Shown here in pieces: positions 32,675 to 46,289 of a stretch of DNA of 64,000 nucleotides. The first letter of the stretch is position 1. Every line of letters starts with the position of its first letter. The stretch comes from Spirometra erinaceieuropaei. Taxonomy: Eukaryota; Platyhelminthes; Cestoda; Diphyllobothriidea; Diphyllobothriidae. The position numbers were made by a program, and so were the translations under genes. The notes beneath the pieces were generated by a model, which saw nothing but the letters and a program-made list of their open reading frames with translations, was not told the DNA's origin and made no database searches. The stretch spans positions 124,001 to 188,000 of the forward strand of contig CACRXP010000189.1 of NCBI GenBank assembly GCA_902702965.1. Direction: 5' to 3'.

Positions 32675-34108
32675 GTAGGTTGATGAGCATGAGCAAAAAT
32701 AAGTTTGCTAGTCTCCAGTTTTAATGGATTTTGTCAACGATGTTGCCTTCTTTACCAGCAGTGTAAGAGGAAGTTGAGGTCGATCGTCTGAGCTAAAAGT
32801 ATTTCGGCAGGGATGATTTGTTAATAAAATAAGGATGTCGATTTGCCCCTGCAAGTCGTGATTAGTGGAGATACCATCCAGAAGCGAGAAAATCACGGGA
32901 GGTCAAACCTGGCTATCTGATGACGGATAAGGCGCCAGAAACGGAGCAGACTGTTGCATCTCAATGTCAAGGTGCCAGACGCCCCGGCTGCTAAGCGAGT
33001 TTTGGTCAGACTACCTAAAACACCGCGTCAGGTTTTCCATCCAGCTGAAGATAAGTTTTGACCCAGTTTTTTCCGACAACTTACGACATTTTAGAGATTA
33101 ACCTCTAAACTTTGAATGGCCCCCAAATTTGAAGGCGCCCCATTCGCAGGCTCGGAATTAGTGAATTGTTCTGCCAGCAATATTACATAATTTTTTTCAG
33201 TAGATTCTACCTGACCACCAGCTCGTCGGATTGGAACGCGAGGCATATTCAGTACCTGAGCAGATTGGTCTATTCAGCTGGTCCAGTGAGCTGATCATTG
33301 TTTTTCTATCGTGCGCCGACCTAATCCCGCCAATTTTCACACAGATGTCATAACGATCGGACCTTTGTTTGTGCTTGTAGGCTCATGCCTCAGACTGACT
33401 AGCATTTTAAAATCGGTTCAGAAGGTCGTACTTTAAGCATTAAACAAATCGGGGTGTTATGTTCAAGGACAGCATTCGTAAATTGCATGGAAGACATTAT
33501 TTCTCATTTAAAATCAGCACGTTCATCCTGCGTTGCGCAAAATGAATTACCACATGAGCGTCTAATAGACATTGATTGCGTCAAGTTTCTAAGGTGCCCT
33601 GATAATTATTAACTTCGTAAATTTTAATGTCATAATTACAGGGGGTTTTGGTTAAGGGCTCATGCCACGCAAATTATCATGAACTGCGGAATTTGGTGGC
33701 CTTCTTATCCTCTCCTTGCATATACCTAATATGTGTAACAGTCGCACAATAATCAGTAATCAACCCCTCCCTGCATTTGTCCGACCACAATGTAAGGTAG
33801 TCTCCTGATTATTGGTTTGCAACAGAGTCTAGCAAGTTGTTGGCACAACCGTCAGACTTTTGTACGTAGGAGGCGCGTTCAATTATCCCTGTGGATCAGT
33901 TGCCGAACATTCAATGGTATAATCTCGCGGATTAGAGTAAAAAAACTACAAATGAATTTTCATATCTACTAGCAGAAGCTCAAGAGGAGTGTTCAGCGTA
34001 TCTTCGACGGTCTGCTGTCTGGCGGAACGTCGAATCGAACGTTTAGCACAGGCGTAGTCACTGGACTTCATAAGAAATTCACCTATGCTCAGAGTCCAAG
34101 GAATAATG
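32675..34108. other. Intron 5 sequence, nothing recognised
   Basis: No exon or repeat is supported. Confidence 0.45.
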
Positions 34109-35044
34109 CAGTGTAGCTGGGCTAACTCTTGAACTGTCAATCGAAATTGCGAAATGCGTTTCCGTTTCGAAAAGATTAATGAAATAGGGTTGTAAGACTA
34201 GTCAGCCTGCTATATAATTCTATGATATTTAAGTTACCACGGAATGCTGACTTTGGAATGAACTTCCTTCCGACTGCATGAAAAAACTGTACTTAGTAAA
34301 CAATAACTACTTAGTTAGCATGAATTTCTCTAATTGATTTGCGATGCCCTAAAAGACCAATTATATTTCATAAAAAACATGCATAAAGATATTCATTCTT
34401 CCGCTCATTTGGTAGAGAGTTACATCTTCTTCCAAACTTATACTCAAAGGAAGGGTATAATTCGATATTCAAAAACGTTTCCGATCCCCGAATAATTTTG
34501 AATCCGCTCTACCGTTACACTTGGGATTCCAAACTACAAGCCGTATATTTTCCGCTTACGGAAAACCACAAATTTCTTTACTATGATAAAGGGGGACTAT
34601 ATAGGGTTTATGAAGTGTAGCAGTGGATTTGATCCATATTGCTAACTTTACAAGCCACATTGGTAAATGCAGAATCATGATGATTTATGAGCGGGGATTT
34701 CACGATATTTCACCGAATTATGTCCCTCCTTCGAGTATAAAATTAGAAGAAGACCTATTTATCTACCAAATGAGCAAAATAATGAAAATTTTTATGTTTT
34801 TTTTCTATGAAATATAATTGGTCACTGAGAAAAATTCATGCTAATTAAGTAGTCATTTTTTACAGAGTGTACTTTTCGCATGCATCCGGAAGAAAGTTCA
34901 TTCGAAAGCCGGCATCCCGAGGTAACTGATTATAGAACTATGTAGCGGGCTGACATGTCTTGCAACCGTACTTAATTAATCTTTTCGAAACGAAAACGCA
35001 TTTCGGAATTTCGGCTGACATTTCATGAGTTGGCCCCCCTACTG
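34109..35044. mobile_element. Foldback DNA element, near-complete copy
   Basis: The left end CAGTGTAGCTGGGCTAACTC, central region (GGGATTCCAAACTACAAGCC) and right arm ending CCCCCCTACTG plus TA at 35045-35046 are all present. Length is 936 bp. The central region is in the same orientation as in the 1572-2555 copy. Confidence 0.72.
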
Positions 35045-35174
35045 TACATATAATCATATGTCGGTGGTACTGACTTAAGTAGCCCTTTAAACAGGGCATA
35101 GAAATAGGTGCGCCCCGTGTCGTAATAAAGGTGGCCGCGCGCATAGTTCTGGACAGGGCAAAATATTTCCGTGT

Positions 35175-35364
35175 CTTAACCCTAATATAGACCTAAACCA
35201 TTTCCCTAATCTTTATCCCAACTCTACCCCACCTCTTTAACTTTGCAATTAACACCAGCCTCTACCATAATCATAGACTAAATCGTGGCTTACCTTACCG
35301 TTGCCTTTAAATCTGGCCTTAACCCCAATCCTTAACCCAAGCCTAACCCTAACCGTGGCCCTAC
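35175..35364 (-). repeat. Degenerate telomere-like CCCTAA tract
   Basis: Interrupted AACCCTAA-type units (TTAACCCTAATATAGACCTA ... CTTAACCCAAGCCTAACCCT) give TTAGGG-like repeats on the minus strand. No perfect array remains. It resembles an interstitial telomeric imprint. Confidence 0.5.
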
Positions 35365-35759
35365 TTTCACTGGAAGTTAGCTCAAAACCGCCCTATTGTA
35401 AGCGACTTCTGTTTTCATTTCCTCTATGCTGGTCGTATAAGTCAGTTTTACCCATATGTGGTCTCGATTTGAAGTGCAGTAACTTCCTCTTAGCCTTAAA
35501 AACATGCTGCGGACCGCTGGAGCAAATAGCCATAAAACTTAAACACTTTCTTTGCCTAATCGGTCAGATTTCAGCACCAGTATGTGCGGGCAAGTTTTGA
35601 GCTAAAGGTGAGCAGTCCCAGTTGATGGACCTTACTCCAAAAACATTAAAATAATTGAAAAGAATATTGCAATTAGCCTGAAAGTTAGTCAGAAACCTGT
35701 CACATGTAGACCGACATCCGCGCTTTTCCTCCAAACAGTACACCAGACCGTATTGCAGA

Positions 35760-36140
35760 AAACACTGCAACCTTGGTGGGATTTAAACCCATGAAAGTAA
35801 GGACAGGGTGTGAGCAAAGTCGATAGTCTAACCACGGATACCTCCGAGTAGTGTCATGTTCATCGCTTGGCTTTCTGCAACGTGTGGGAACCGCAAAGTT
35901 TGACACAGGACGCTAAGTGCGAAAAGCAGGATTGTGTATACAATTACTCTATGGTCTACCAAATTACTACTAGGCTAACTTAATTAACAGATGCTTTTGT
36001 GGTATTTGCTGTAATAATACATCCACCTTAATTGTGAAAATTAAAACACCATCGGTGGGTTTCAAACCCACGATAATAAAGGCAAGGCTTGAACACAGCA
36101 TTCATAAACTTGTGGCTAAGCGCCTGTCTTTACATTTAGC
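35760..36140 (-). repeat. Two copies of a possible tRNA-like short repeat
   Basis: On the minus strand two stretches (about 35765-35860 and 36045-36120) share a block near GTGGTTAGACTATCG / GTGGCTAAGCG and a B-box-like GGGTTTAAATCCC / GGGTTTGAAACCC. The spacing is similar. They may be copies of another tRNA-derived SINE. Evidence is thin and neither is a plausible functional tRNA. Confidence 0.3.
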
Positions 36141-36732
36141 TAATTTTCGAATCCAGGCAGCCTGACAGACGTTTTGCCTTGATAGATAGCCATCTCTTCC
36201 TGAGCGTTTTCATTCTAACTTAGGTACCTCATCTGGCTGGTGTCATAATCGCTGAACTTCTGAGACGTCTGTTTGCTACTTTGACTGTTTAACCCTCCAC
36301 TTTCTACCAGTCTGCAATAGCAAGAATGAATGACGACTGCGTAGGCCTAGAAAGAGAAGAAATATTTGAATTCTTCAACCAGCATTATTTTATCATTCAA
36401 TCCCATTTAACTGTGGATGGAAATTTGTTTGCTTGCAATGAAAAGCAAAAACTTTGTTCTAGTGACAAACGCCCAAGTAATTACTTTATCTGAAGTAATT
36501 CGCCCTTAGTCTATGAAACAAAACCAGGTAAACCGCCAATCAGTGACGTTTTCACTTTAAGGTTGTTTGTTGACTATAATTTTAAAGACGGAAAATCAGA
36601 GCAGAACAGGAACAGGAGCTATTTGCAGTGTAAATACCTGCTGGCGTTCTTCATAGTTGACTTCGGTTTTCAATTGAGTTTGCCCCCGAAACAACCAATT
36701 TGTAATACAACCCATGTTTTTATTTAACATAG

Positions 36733-37041
36733 GAGGCAGAAGAAATGAATTTGTGGCTGCGAGACAAACAAAAGACGATCGCAGCTCTGGAGATACCAAT
36801 AACAATTTCCGACATTGACGAACAGACTTCCATTTATCAGAACCTGCTGAAGGACTTGGAAGACACAGAGGGAAAGATTTCAAGCATACAAAACGAAACC
36901 TACCAGATTGTGCGTGCTCGGGAGGCCAAAATAGCAGAAGCAGTCTACGAAAAGCTGGAATCCGTTGTAAGATGTTGGACAGAGCTTCGCAGCTTTTGCC
37001 AGCACAACTTGGCAGAACTCAGAGTAAGCCGTCAGACCCAG
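36733..37041 (+). CDS. Spectrin-superfamily giant protein, exon 6
   Basis: The exon starts after TTTAACATAG in phase 0 and ends at GTAATT (37042), 103 codons. An alternative donor GTAAGC at 37024 gives 97 codons, also phase 0. The start EAEEMNLWLRDKQ directly continues the LALQNVLQ helix of exon 5, the classic beginning of a spectrin repeat (xxExWLxxK). Later motifs YQNLLKDLEDTEGKISS and VRCWTELRSFCQHNLAELR fit helices B and C. Exon length is close to one 106-residue repeat. Confidence 0.83.
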
Positions 37042-37350
37042 GTAATTCGGTGGCTGTCGTTTGTAGTTTATTTAAAATTTTTTCTTCAGAAGAAGGCCTT
37101 TAGTACTTTGACGGAGATTAGTTGGCGGGAAAGTGTTGACTTGCTCGATTATTAGGCACCCGCACTTGTGTTTTCGAGCATTCACGCACGCTTTTGTATG
37201 ACGCAGGCGAGATCCTAGATGACGCTGAGACCATAACACAGGTGGTGGGCCTAGGCCTAGTAGGCGCGAAGTTCAAGTAACCACCGACACAAATATCCTC
37301 AACATGCAGAAGATTTTGTTATTTAATCGGGTGATCTTTCGATGCTCATA

Positions 37351-38286
37351 CAGTAGGTGGGCTAACTCATGAAATGTCGACCGAAATTCCGAAATGCCTT
37401 TTCGTTTTGAAAGGATTAATTAATTAGGGTTGTCAAACTAGTCAGCCTGCAACATACTTCTATGATATGTCAGATACCTCAGGATGCCGGATTTCTAATG
37501 GACTTCCTTCCGGCTGCATGCAAAAATTGACCCTGCAAAATATGACAACTTATGTTGAATGCATTTTACTCATTGATTTTCGATGCCCCTAAAAGTCTAA
37601 TAATATTTTATGAGAAACATGCATAAAATATTTTTTCATTTGATCATTCGGTAGAAAATTACGTCTTCTAATTTTATGCTCGAAAGGGGGACATAATGCA
37701 ATTTTAACAAAAGTTTCTAATTGTGGGACTTTTAAATACCGTGAAATGGCCGTTCATAATTCGTTATATCTCTGCATTTACCAATGTATCTTGTAAAGTT
37801 AACAATATGGACCAAATCGCCCGCCTAACTTTATGAACAACATATGGCCCCTCTTTATTACGAGAGAGAAATGTGTGATTTCCCGTACGCGGAAAATATA
37901 CGGCTTGTAGTTTGAAAACCCTAAATCCAAGTGTGAAGGTAGAGCGGGTTCAAAATAATTCGGAATTGGAAAAGTTTTCGAAAACCGCATTAGCAAAAGA
38001 ATGAATGTTTTAATACATTTATTATATGAAATATAATTTTACTTTTGGAGGCATCAAAAATCAATGAGAACAAATTATGCTGCATAAGTAGTCATTTTTT
38101 ACATAGCGCTCTTTTTGTATGAAACCGGAAAGAAGTTTGTCGAAAGCTGGCAGCCTGAGGTGTCTGAAATATTATAGAATTATGTTGCAGTCTGACTAGT
38201 TTTACGACCCTACTTAATTAATCTTTTCAAAACGAAAACGCATTTCGGAATTTCGCCTGACATTTCATGAGTTAGCCAACCTACTG
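37351..38286. mobile_element. Foldback DNA element, complete copy with TA duplication
   Basis: The ends CAGTAGGTGGGCTAACTCAT and GTTAGCCAACCTACTG are flanked by TA at 37349-37350 and 38287-38288; the element is 936 bp. The centre is in the opposite orientation to the 1572-2555 copy. It inserted about 310 bp downstream of exon 6. Confidence 0.8.
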
Positions 38287-38288
38287 TA

Positions 38289-41200
38289 CTCGCGCACACC
38301 ATAGTACCGTTTTGTCGAAGCCATATGCATACTGATGGCCAGAAAAATCTTGAGTATGTTTGCAGTTTATTTCTTTCTCCGACACCATTTCAAAAACAAC
38401 AGGTAGCTGAGGAATTGTAATGGTCATACGGGGCAAACTACTGATTTCGCATTAAACCTCTGTCTAACTAGTTATTGGTTCGCCTTACAGCAAATGATAT
38501 AGAGCTCAGTACGTGGTGTTTTCGCAAAGTGCGGATGTAAAACGGGGCAAAAAGGATTTAATCGTCCGATGGCATCTTTAATAAAAATGGGTGATATGAG
38601 TAGTTCGACCGTTTGGCAACTAGTTGGATGCGCGGTTATTCCACAATATCTCTGGCTGATAAGCGAAAAAACTGCAGCGGGATTTTCTTTTTCGGCAATT
38701 AGGTCAACACACTTCAGACGACAGAATACTCCTGCTAGTTAAGGTTCTTAACGATCTTGGACTTTTTCGGTTAAAATTGAGCGCCAAACGGCTGCGACAG
38801 CCTTTGCGTTGGAACAGTTTTCCCTTCGCTTTTGGGTCGGATTATGCCGTAGAATCAAAAACTCCATTCCTTAAGTCAGCGGAGCCAAGGATAAAGTATA
38901 ACCGCAGAAGTGTCTTCGTTACTTTCTCAGAATGAGCACACATATGTTGAAAACTGACATAAAAATGTTAATAAAAATGAGACCAGTTTCTTTGGCAAGT
39001 AAACAGCTTTTATTGCCTTAACCGTCGAGACTGGCACCCCACTTGTTTTCAGACCAATTAGCAAAGTATAGAACTTGCCAGCAAATTACCACGCATCAGT
39101 TGCGATGGGATCAGTTGTGGCCGACTGGAGAAATCCATTCGCACCCACATACATGATCATCAACCAGAAGAGAGTACATGAGACCGATTTACCAGGCAGC
39201 CAATCACAGTCAAAACACAGGACACATTGGCATCATCAACCCCTGCCCACCAAAGAAGGGTCGCGGTTTCCTAGATGCAATGTTCACAGACGACATGTGA
39301 AATAGAAGCCATATCGATCTGCATGTTACATGCCCAATTCCTTAAGGTCAAGTAGAGAAGAACACAGTCAATGACGATCAGGTTACTGAAAGTGGTGAGC
39401 GGATATTGAGAAAAACACTAACTGACAGCGGAATTTTTTATAAGACATAGTTCAAAACCAACCCTTTTTCGTAAACTGTTTGTTTATCTGACGTCAAGGT
39501 GGGGCGCCAGTTTTGAAAATGCACGCAAAAAAAGTTATTTTGTCCTTAAAATAACCTTATCTATTTCTTAATCACCCTTTTGAGACTCACATTTAATCGC
39601 TACACATAGATGATGGGTGATAACAATGTGTTCTATCTGACATCCGGGTTAAATTGCGGTTCCCTACACGGTAACCGTTATGTACTCAGAAGTCTTCTTT
39701 TGCAGTCATATTGCCCACCCATTTACTCAGGGTTTACCGGGGGTGGTGCACCCAAGTCACTACCCTCTTTGTAGACACTCCATCAATGTGTAAACATATT
39801 CGCTCCGTAGCATTTAGTAAAGCGCCCAGTGAGGTTATAGCTTCCTGGAGAAGATCCCTTGATGAGATAAAAAGCCCCATCAGAGGAATGAGACTTTGCA
39901 AGTTATTAGCAGCTATTGAAATGGATCTGCTAACTACACGTGTGAGAAGTCTACAAGTTAATCGGCTGAGGCTTCATACTGGCTTTAAAATTACATTTTC
40001 ATGTATTGTGCATGCCCTATGATAGCAACTTCACAGTGAATCCATTAAAAATTTTAATCTGCACCTGAGGAAAAAGGTTAACTTTATTGACCTTTTTTAT
40101 CGCACAAGACAATATGTGCTCATTAAACGCCTGCTTGCCACCTCCACCCAGTCTGTCCAATATAATTAGAGGCACAATTAGAATATGACATACAATAAAA
40201 ATGACAGGTGTATAAGAAGACTTTAACTGCCTCTTCTCATTTTAATCAGGAAGATTGAGTATGGCAGACTATCCCACGCTTCAGTCACCTTTTACTCGTA
40301 CCTATAAGTTTAGTTCACAAGAGGACTTTGCATAAAAACGCATTTGTTTAAAGCTTTTCGTTTTAATACGGAGGCAGGGACTTTGTTCGTTGTTCAGATG
40401 ATTCTAATAAGAACTTCGGACACCTGTCGAAATAGGCCATTCCTGCAGTCTTGACATGGTTGTTGAAAATTGGCGACTATTGATTTTTTCCTTCTAAGTC
40501 ATAGCCTCCAAACTTGAAGCCAAACGGCAAAGAGAAAGTTCCTGTCTCAACTCTGCAGGATAGGTCGGCGACTACCTCTTTCCTCCCCGAGACATTTAAG
40601 GAATTTTAGACTTCGAAAATTCTTTGGTGTATATTTATATGTTTTAAAAGGACGTATGCTCAAAGGCAATGTTAATTGAGCCTGCAGACATAGAATGACA
40701 TCTATGTGCAAATATCCTGTAAGGTACCTAGCTACACACACTTTTTCAGACTGAAATATAACCAACGTTTATGTTCGCTTTCGATAAAGGTGTATGATTA
40801 GGAAAAAAATACTACTCAGACCGTTAAATTGGTCATCTTTACCTGAAAGTTAAGGGACATTTAAAGGTCCAGGAAGGAGCAAGTAACAGAAGAGGCTTGA
40901 ATGAATAGTAATCTTTAGTCTGTATACATGCATCGGTGTGGCCATAGATCTCATGTTTATGAATATCACTACCTGCTAATGTTTCGGTAGTTTTGACGCA
41001 TGTTTGATGTCTTCACTGCAGTTGACTTTCTTCACTATGGTGGCACTCACAAGTCCTTAATTATAAACATAAGTTCACTCAGTTTTTTTTACTGAAGTGA
41101 ACAGTTAAATTCTGGATAGGATGGGAAATTCACTAATACCTAATTTTTTAATGTCGAAACATTAAGCTCCCGAAAGGAACTTAAATAGACTAGAGGGTGG

Positions 41201-44200
41201 TAAAAAAGGAAGAGTTTTATGGCGTCCTTAATTTAGTGAGATCTTGTTCAACAGCTAACATCTAACTAGTACTTGTAAAATTAGCGATGTTATAAAAAAC
41301 AGTCAGGGAAGCTCAAATGGGGTAAGCACATAGGAGGCAGGGAATAATGATCAGAGCTCTTCCAGGTAGACTGAGAAAACTTGATTATGAAACTGTCTTT
41401 CTAAACTTTTAAACAGGGCATACTCCTATCTACCGCGACCGAGATGCAAATAAATAAGTGAACTGGGAGTAAATGTATGCGCATAAAATTGTGCAAGTAT
41501 AAGGGGGACATCTATGATCTTAACTCCCAAATCTATCTTGTATTGCACGTTAGACATCCTGTCAAATGTGATACTGGAGATCATTGATATGGCGATTTAC
41601 AACAGGCAATATGGCGAAAGCCGCGACTCATAGGGCGGGAAAACATCGAAGCAATTAACTCAGAGGGAAGTAGATGAAAAAGTTCATCAGTAATTCAATC
41701 GGAAAATGACGTGACCTTTGTAAAATCTTGTTTTGCTAGGATAACCGCCAAAGGGACTTAAGAAAAATCGGCAGCGGGAAAGAGCATGCGATGGGCAAGT
41801 CTTAAAAGAAGTCCATTTTTTTAAGGAAGGTAACAGGAGAAATAAAATACAAAATAACGGGAGAAGAAATAGAGACATCTACGAATTGCCATATTAGTCG
41901 CTCAAGGGTACTGAATGAAACGCAAACATCCTAAGCAATAAACATTTTTGGGGATTTTATTAAAAAAAGCTGAGTATGAGGGACGAATTAACGACTGGGC
42001 GATGGAGTAACCTCTAGATACCTGACAAAAGACACTTCATTAATGCGAATTTGAAGGGATTTAGGAATGAAAAATATTTAAAATAGAAACGCACAATGAA
42101 TTGATCTCTGGTTTTTAAGAATGTTCATAAGACCAGTTAAAGATCCTGTGTGCTTTCAAATAATTTTCATCGGTCAAGTTGATTTTTAGGGCAAGGATAT
42201 GCAAGTTAGACACAGAGGTGGTAAGAGGGATGGGTCGTAGTTCGTCGTTCACACAAGGAAGATGTGGAAATGGAGGGGAGATTAATGAGATGCCGTGAGT
42301 TGGAAGGCATTAAGGGTTGAGCAGAGATGTGTCAGGGGGAAAGGGCGAGGTCGCAGAGATCTGCATACAGCATGTCGACCTTTGACCACGGTAAACGTGA
42401 AGTTTGCGCGAGGTACTTCTGCATGCACAAGACCGCCTCCCGTAACTGCATGGTAGCCGCTTATGCTGTTGCCATCAATCGCCGACCCAGTGGCTTAGAG
42501 TACCTCGTTGGAACCTCAATAACCGCACGAAAAACTGCGTCGGGATCCGCACGATGCTATGAATCGACAACGTGTGTGGGAACTGGCTTCTTTTGCTTTT
42601 ATGACCGCTCTTCCTCTGCCATTTCGACAGGTTTTCCTGTATTCTCTTGCATAGAAGCAGAGTTGTTCGACCAATATAGCCTACTTCACAGGACTTCTTT
42701 CCAAAGGCTACACAGAAACACGGTGCAAGCCTTTATTCAGAAATCGGAAATGAGTTTCATTTTTACAGGATGACCAAAAATCATGTCGTTTGCACACTTA
42801 ACGTGCATGCTTTCATTGGGTGGGAAGCCCAATATGTCAGCGAATCCTCGTCAAGCGTGATTGGCAGTACAGAGCAGGGGGTATTAGTCATTTTTGTGAG
42901 TTGTGACTAGGTGAGTGGAGACAGAATGAGGTTAGCTTTCCCAATAACTCTTACGAAACACCCTGTGGATACCGATCATGCGGTCAATCCAACGCTTGGG
43001 TTCAGGAGTCTACTTCTATAGACGCCGTAGTCTGCCACGCTACTCAGAAGACGCGGCAATACGTAGGCGACATCCAGAACTGCATAGACGGTGGAATCAC
43101 ACGATTCATCTGGCACTGTCGTGGCAAGATCCGGCAAGAAAAATACCTCCAATCCCTCTACTACTCTTTCAATACTTATTGCATTACTGACTAGTGGTCA
43201 TGCTGAACAATCTTAATCACACTTATCGCATTTTCGCCGTAACCCAATCTCACACACCTGCACAACATCCCCCCTTACACTGGTCACCCAAAGGTCTGAG
43301 TAACATTCTCCGAGCTTTTTGTAACTGCCCGGATTGATTGCTCCAGGGTACCTTCGTAGGAAGCCGTTAGTTTTTAAAAAAACCCGCACTGATCGTTAGC
43401 AGCAGAACCAGAAGTCAAGTCATTCAAAACGTCACCAAATCTGGGTGTTTCGCCGCCTTGCGTAACTCATATCATCTATGATTTTTGAGAAGGGTTTTAT
43501 TTTTGGAAAAATGCCTCAAGAGCTACAAACATACAGACTGATTTTAGCATTCAAAAGTAGGAAGCTCTGAATCGTCTTTGTCCTTATGTTATAAGCAGCC
43601 ATCAGAAATGCAACACGCCATGATTAGCCCATGTCATTAATGATAATGATTCGGGTCAAAGTGTGAAGTATTGTGCATAGTAGTCATTGAACGTAAATGC
43701 CGTTAAATATAAGATGGAATGGTACCCGATGTCTATGAGACAGGACACGTATATGTATAGTCCCACCACGATCTTACTTCCTACAAAGCGCCCCCTTTTG
43801 CATTATAACAAGCTTACAGCGCAAATACAACTTTTTGCTTGATATGCGTATGTATCAGAAGGGGGAGACGACAGAGTCTGGGAGAGTAGGTTGGTGCAGA
43901 ACTGTTTCGGGCTTGTTTTGCCTCCATTCAGCCAATCATAACATAGATCAACAGTTTGGACCGGGAACACAGACACACTTGATGCAGCCGGTCGACAGCT
44001 GGGGTCTACCAGATGGGTCATGAGCACCCCATCGAACCGGAGTTCATCAGTACCTCGCCACCTGCCGTACTCTGTGGCTACAGGTCGGGTAGTTATTCAC
44101 TGAATAATGGGCGCACACCGATCCATTGGCTGCCCTAAGCAAACAAGTTTCGTATGGATGATAGGGGTCACGAACATGCAAACACCTATCAGGCCGATGT

Positions 44201-44720
44201 CGGTCAAGCTATGATAGCATACGCAAACTGAAAAATTGATTTTGCGAGCTCTCGCTTGGACCTGCGCGCAAGAATCCACCAGGACTGCTGACTGTGCCTA
44301 ATTTCCTTTTTTTGCTAGAAAACTGCTACTATAGATGGGCTAACTTCGGCCTGGTAAGTGGTTGTCAGTTCGTGACCTCTATTATCCAAACGGAGCTCGT
44401 TAACTTTACAAGCCAGTGGATCGGTAAGCCCTCATTCCTGAGTGAGTATATACACACATTTATATATTGTTCATCATCCCCAAAATGAGACGAAGAAGAA
44501 AAAGAGGCGATTCCATGGAGCACACTGTATTTGTGCTGATGTTTCGGAGACTTCCTCGTTTTCATCGTCCGAGTGCTGCAGTATTTGTTCCTGCAAGCCG
44601 AGAGGTGTTCTGGTTTGCCGCCTGTCTCGTCTTATAGGCATGCCTGATGCACGAACTTTGACCTGCCTGCTGGCGGGCGACTGACTTTGGTCTCTCCGTG
44701 GTCGACCGCTGGGGCGTTCG
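38289..44720. other. Intron 6, long stretch without supportable features
   Basis: Several open frames of 60-150 codons occur (39711-40022 and 42327-42773 are the longest), but none has convincing family similarity with matching splice sites. The 39711 frame was considered as an exon and rejected. A GC-richer block near 42300-43200 may be old retroelement sequence, but I cannot identify it. Confidence 0.4.
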
Positions 44721-44721
44721 T

Positions 44722-44822
44722 GTTATTTATATATTATGATAGAAGAGCGCTCAACGATCATGTTACGGAACTCACTCGTCCCGTTGTGCTTTACAGGCTC
44801 TCTCTCGAGCCCAAGCAGCCTA
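44722..44822 (-). repeat. tRNA-derived repeat, head fragment
   Basis: GAGCGCTCAACGATCATGTT, GGAACTCACTCG, TTGTGCTT and GGCTCTCTCTCGAGCCCAAG match the head block of the units at 5263-7478 on the minus strand. tRNA-like and hammerhead parts are absent. Confidence 0.6.
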
Positions 44823-45650
44823 TACATAAAGAAACGCCAAGTTTCATTTACTAAAAGCCCCCTGTTGGCATTATCCTCTATTTCGGCCTGTCTTTCATCA
44901 TAGTTCGGGGGACGGAGACTACAATACCCTTGTGTGAACATTGGCTTGAGTTGTCAACATTGACTTGTCCAGAACTCATAGGCGTTAAAAAAGCACCAAT
45001 TAAACAATGTCTGGTTGACTTTGTGGCATCGTAAATGGAAAAACGTAATTGACTTTACGCCGACTATTTTGCTTATTCAGCGTGTGCGCAAAGTCCTTGA
45101 GACGCCTACTATCTCCACGTTGCTGTCTTGGCAAGAAGGAAGTGCGGCATGCCTGCTGTAGTCGCACCACCAAATCGGTTTGGTGATATCGATCGGTGGT
45201 TAGTGAGGTCCTCCGCCTACGGTGGGGATTTTCTGGGTGGGGACACTCTGTCTTCAGGTTTAGGAAGTGGATACTGGAGAGGGGTTCCTTAACAGAGGGC
45301 AAAAATATCGCCCAGTCTAGCATGCGTTTGAGGCAAACTGTCCTAATGCAGTACTTTCGTTTTGGAGATGGTCATAACCATATGCGAGCGACGGTGGTCC
45401 TGCCGACTGGACGCCTCCCAGGTGTCCGACTTCCTGGCACTGCTATTAGAGAGCTTTTTATCCGGATGTCCCTAGTCACTTTTCCCCTCGTTGGTGGTTT
45501 GGCTTCACACTGTCTGGTCTGGATGAAAACGAACGGCGGCAAAGCCGCTTCAGCATGAACTATCTGCAAAGTTGACTTTGCCAGCCCTTGTTTAAACCTT
45601 AGGTCAGTAGTCCATCGGGACTGTTGATTGTCCATAGAAGCGAAGATACT
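44823..45650. other. Intron 6 sequence, nothing identified
   Basis: Open frames at 45000-45560 show no recognisable domain. Confidence 0.35.
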
Positions 45651-45654
45651 AATC

Positions 45655-46045
45655 CCAGGAAGCAGTCGTGAAGCAGGAGACACGATCGCTGGAACCAGAG
45701 CTTTATTCGCCTGATGTTCCGGCATCCTGCTCGAACCCATAATCAGAGACAAAATCAGATACGTGTGGTTAATGCACAAGGGACCGCAGTATTTATAGGA
45801 TGCAGCCGCCATGCTACCGCATACCTATGAATATTCACGACTTCCCCCTTCATCAAGGATCGTCGCGCGTGGTGTGATGGCTGTTTAATGGCCGTTAATG
45901 CGTTAATGGCTGTTTAATGCGTCGTTAATTGTTGCAATTTCATCACGTGCGTTGGATGTTGGTGTGATGATTGCTCGACCATCTGATCCACCGACCCTGG
46001 CGTTGGGACCAGAGTTCACCTGTGCGCTCCCCGCATGGCCAATTA
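45655..46045 (-). repeat. Family R1 repeat, longest minus-strand copy
   Basis: On the minus strand it runs from GGGGAGCGCACAGGTGAAC through GGTCGAGCAATCAT, a short TTAACG-type tandem stretch, GATGAAGGGGGAAG, GGTAGCATGGCGGC, the TATAAATACTG box and the hammerhead-like block (45705-45754), and ends AGCGATCGTGTCTCC near 45675. The 5' half is shared with 60415-60560, giving a unit of about 0.4 kb. Confidence 0.65.
45705..45754 (-). ncRNA. Hammerhead-like motif in repeat R1, minus strand
   Basis: The minus strand has TTTGTCT paired with AGGCGAA (seven pairs, two of them G-U), a core reading CTGATTA, a stem II of six pairs next to a T-C mismatch in the consensus, and GGAAC in place of GAAAC. Two core changes make this copy unlikely to cleave, but stem I is intact. 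Confidence 0.4.
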
Positions 46046-46289
46046 CTCCGCCTAAGAGAAGTCTCAGCACCGAGTATGAAAGGGGACGATCATTGCACTT
46101 GTTAATGGACTGGTGGCCAGTGAACAGAACTCAAGCAGATCGCGACTCATGCGGTTGTTACCTCTAGCAAGAATGTCAACCTGATATCTTCGAATGAGCC
46201 GCAACTTGAGAGATGGAGTCATTTCTCCGCACGGCTACATCGTGTCCGACCATTCGCGTTCGGAGCTGTCCGACGTAGTTGCTTTGTCA

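Noticed and set aside
39706..39941. Helical open frame with a good TTTTGCAG acceptor and GTGAGA donor in intron 6
   Set aside because: The acceptor leaves phase 1 while exon 6 ends in phase 0 and exon 7 begins in phase 0; it would need further unseen exons.
42327..42773. 148-codon open frame as a gene
   Set aside because: No recognisable domain, no splice-site context and Ser/Arg/Thr-rich low-information composition; possibly old repeat sequence.
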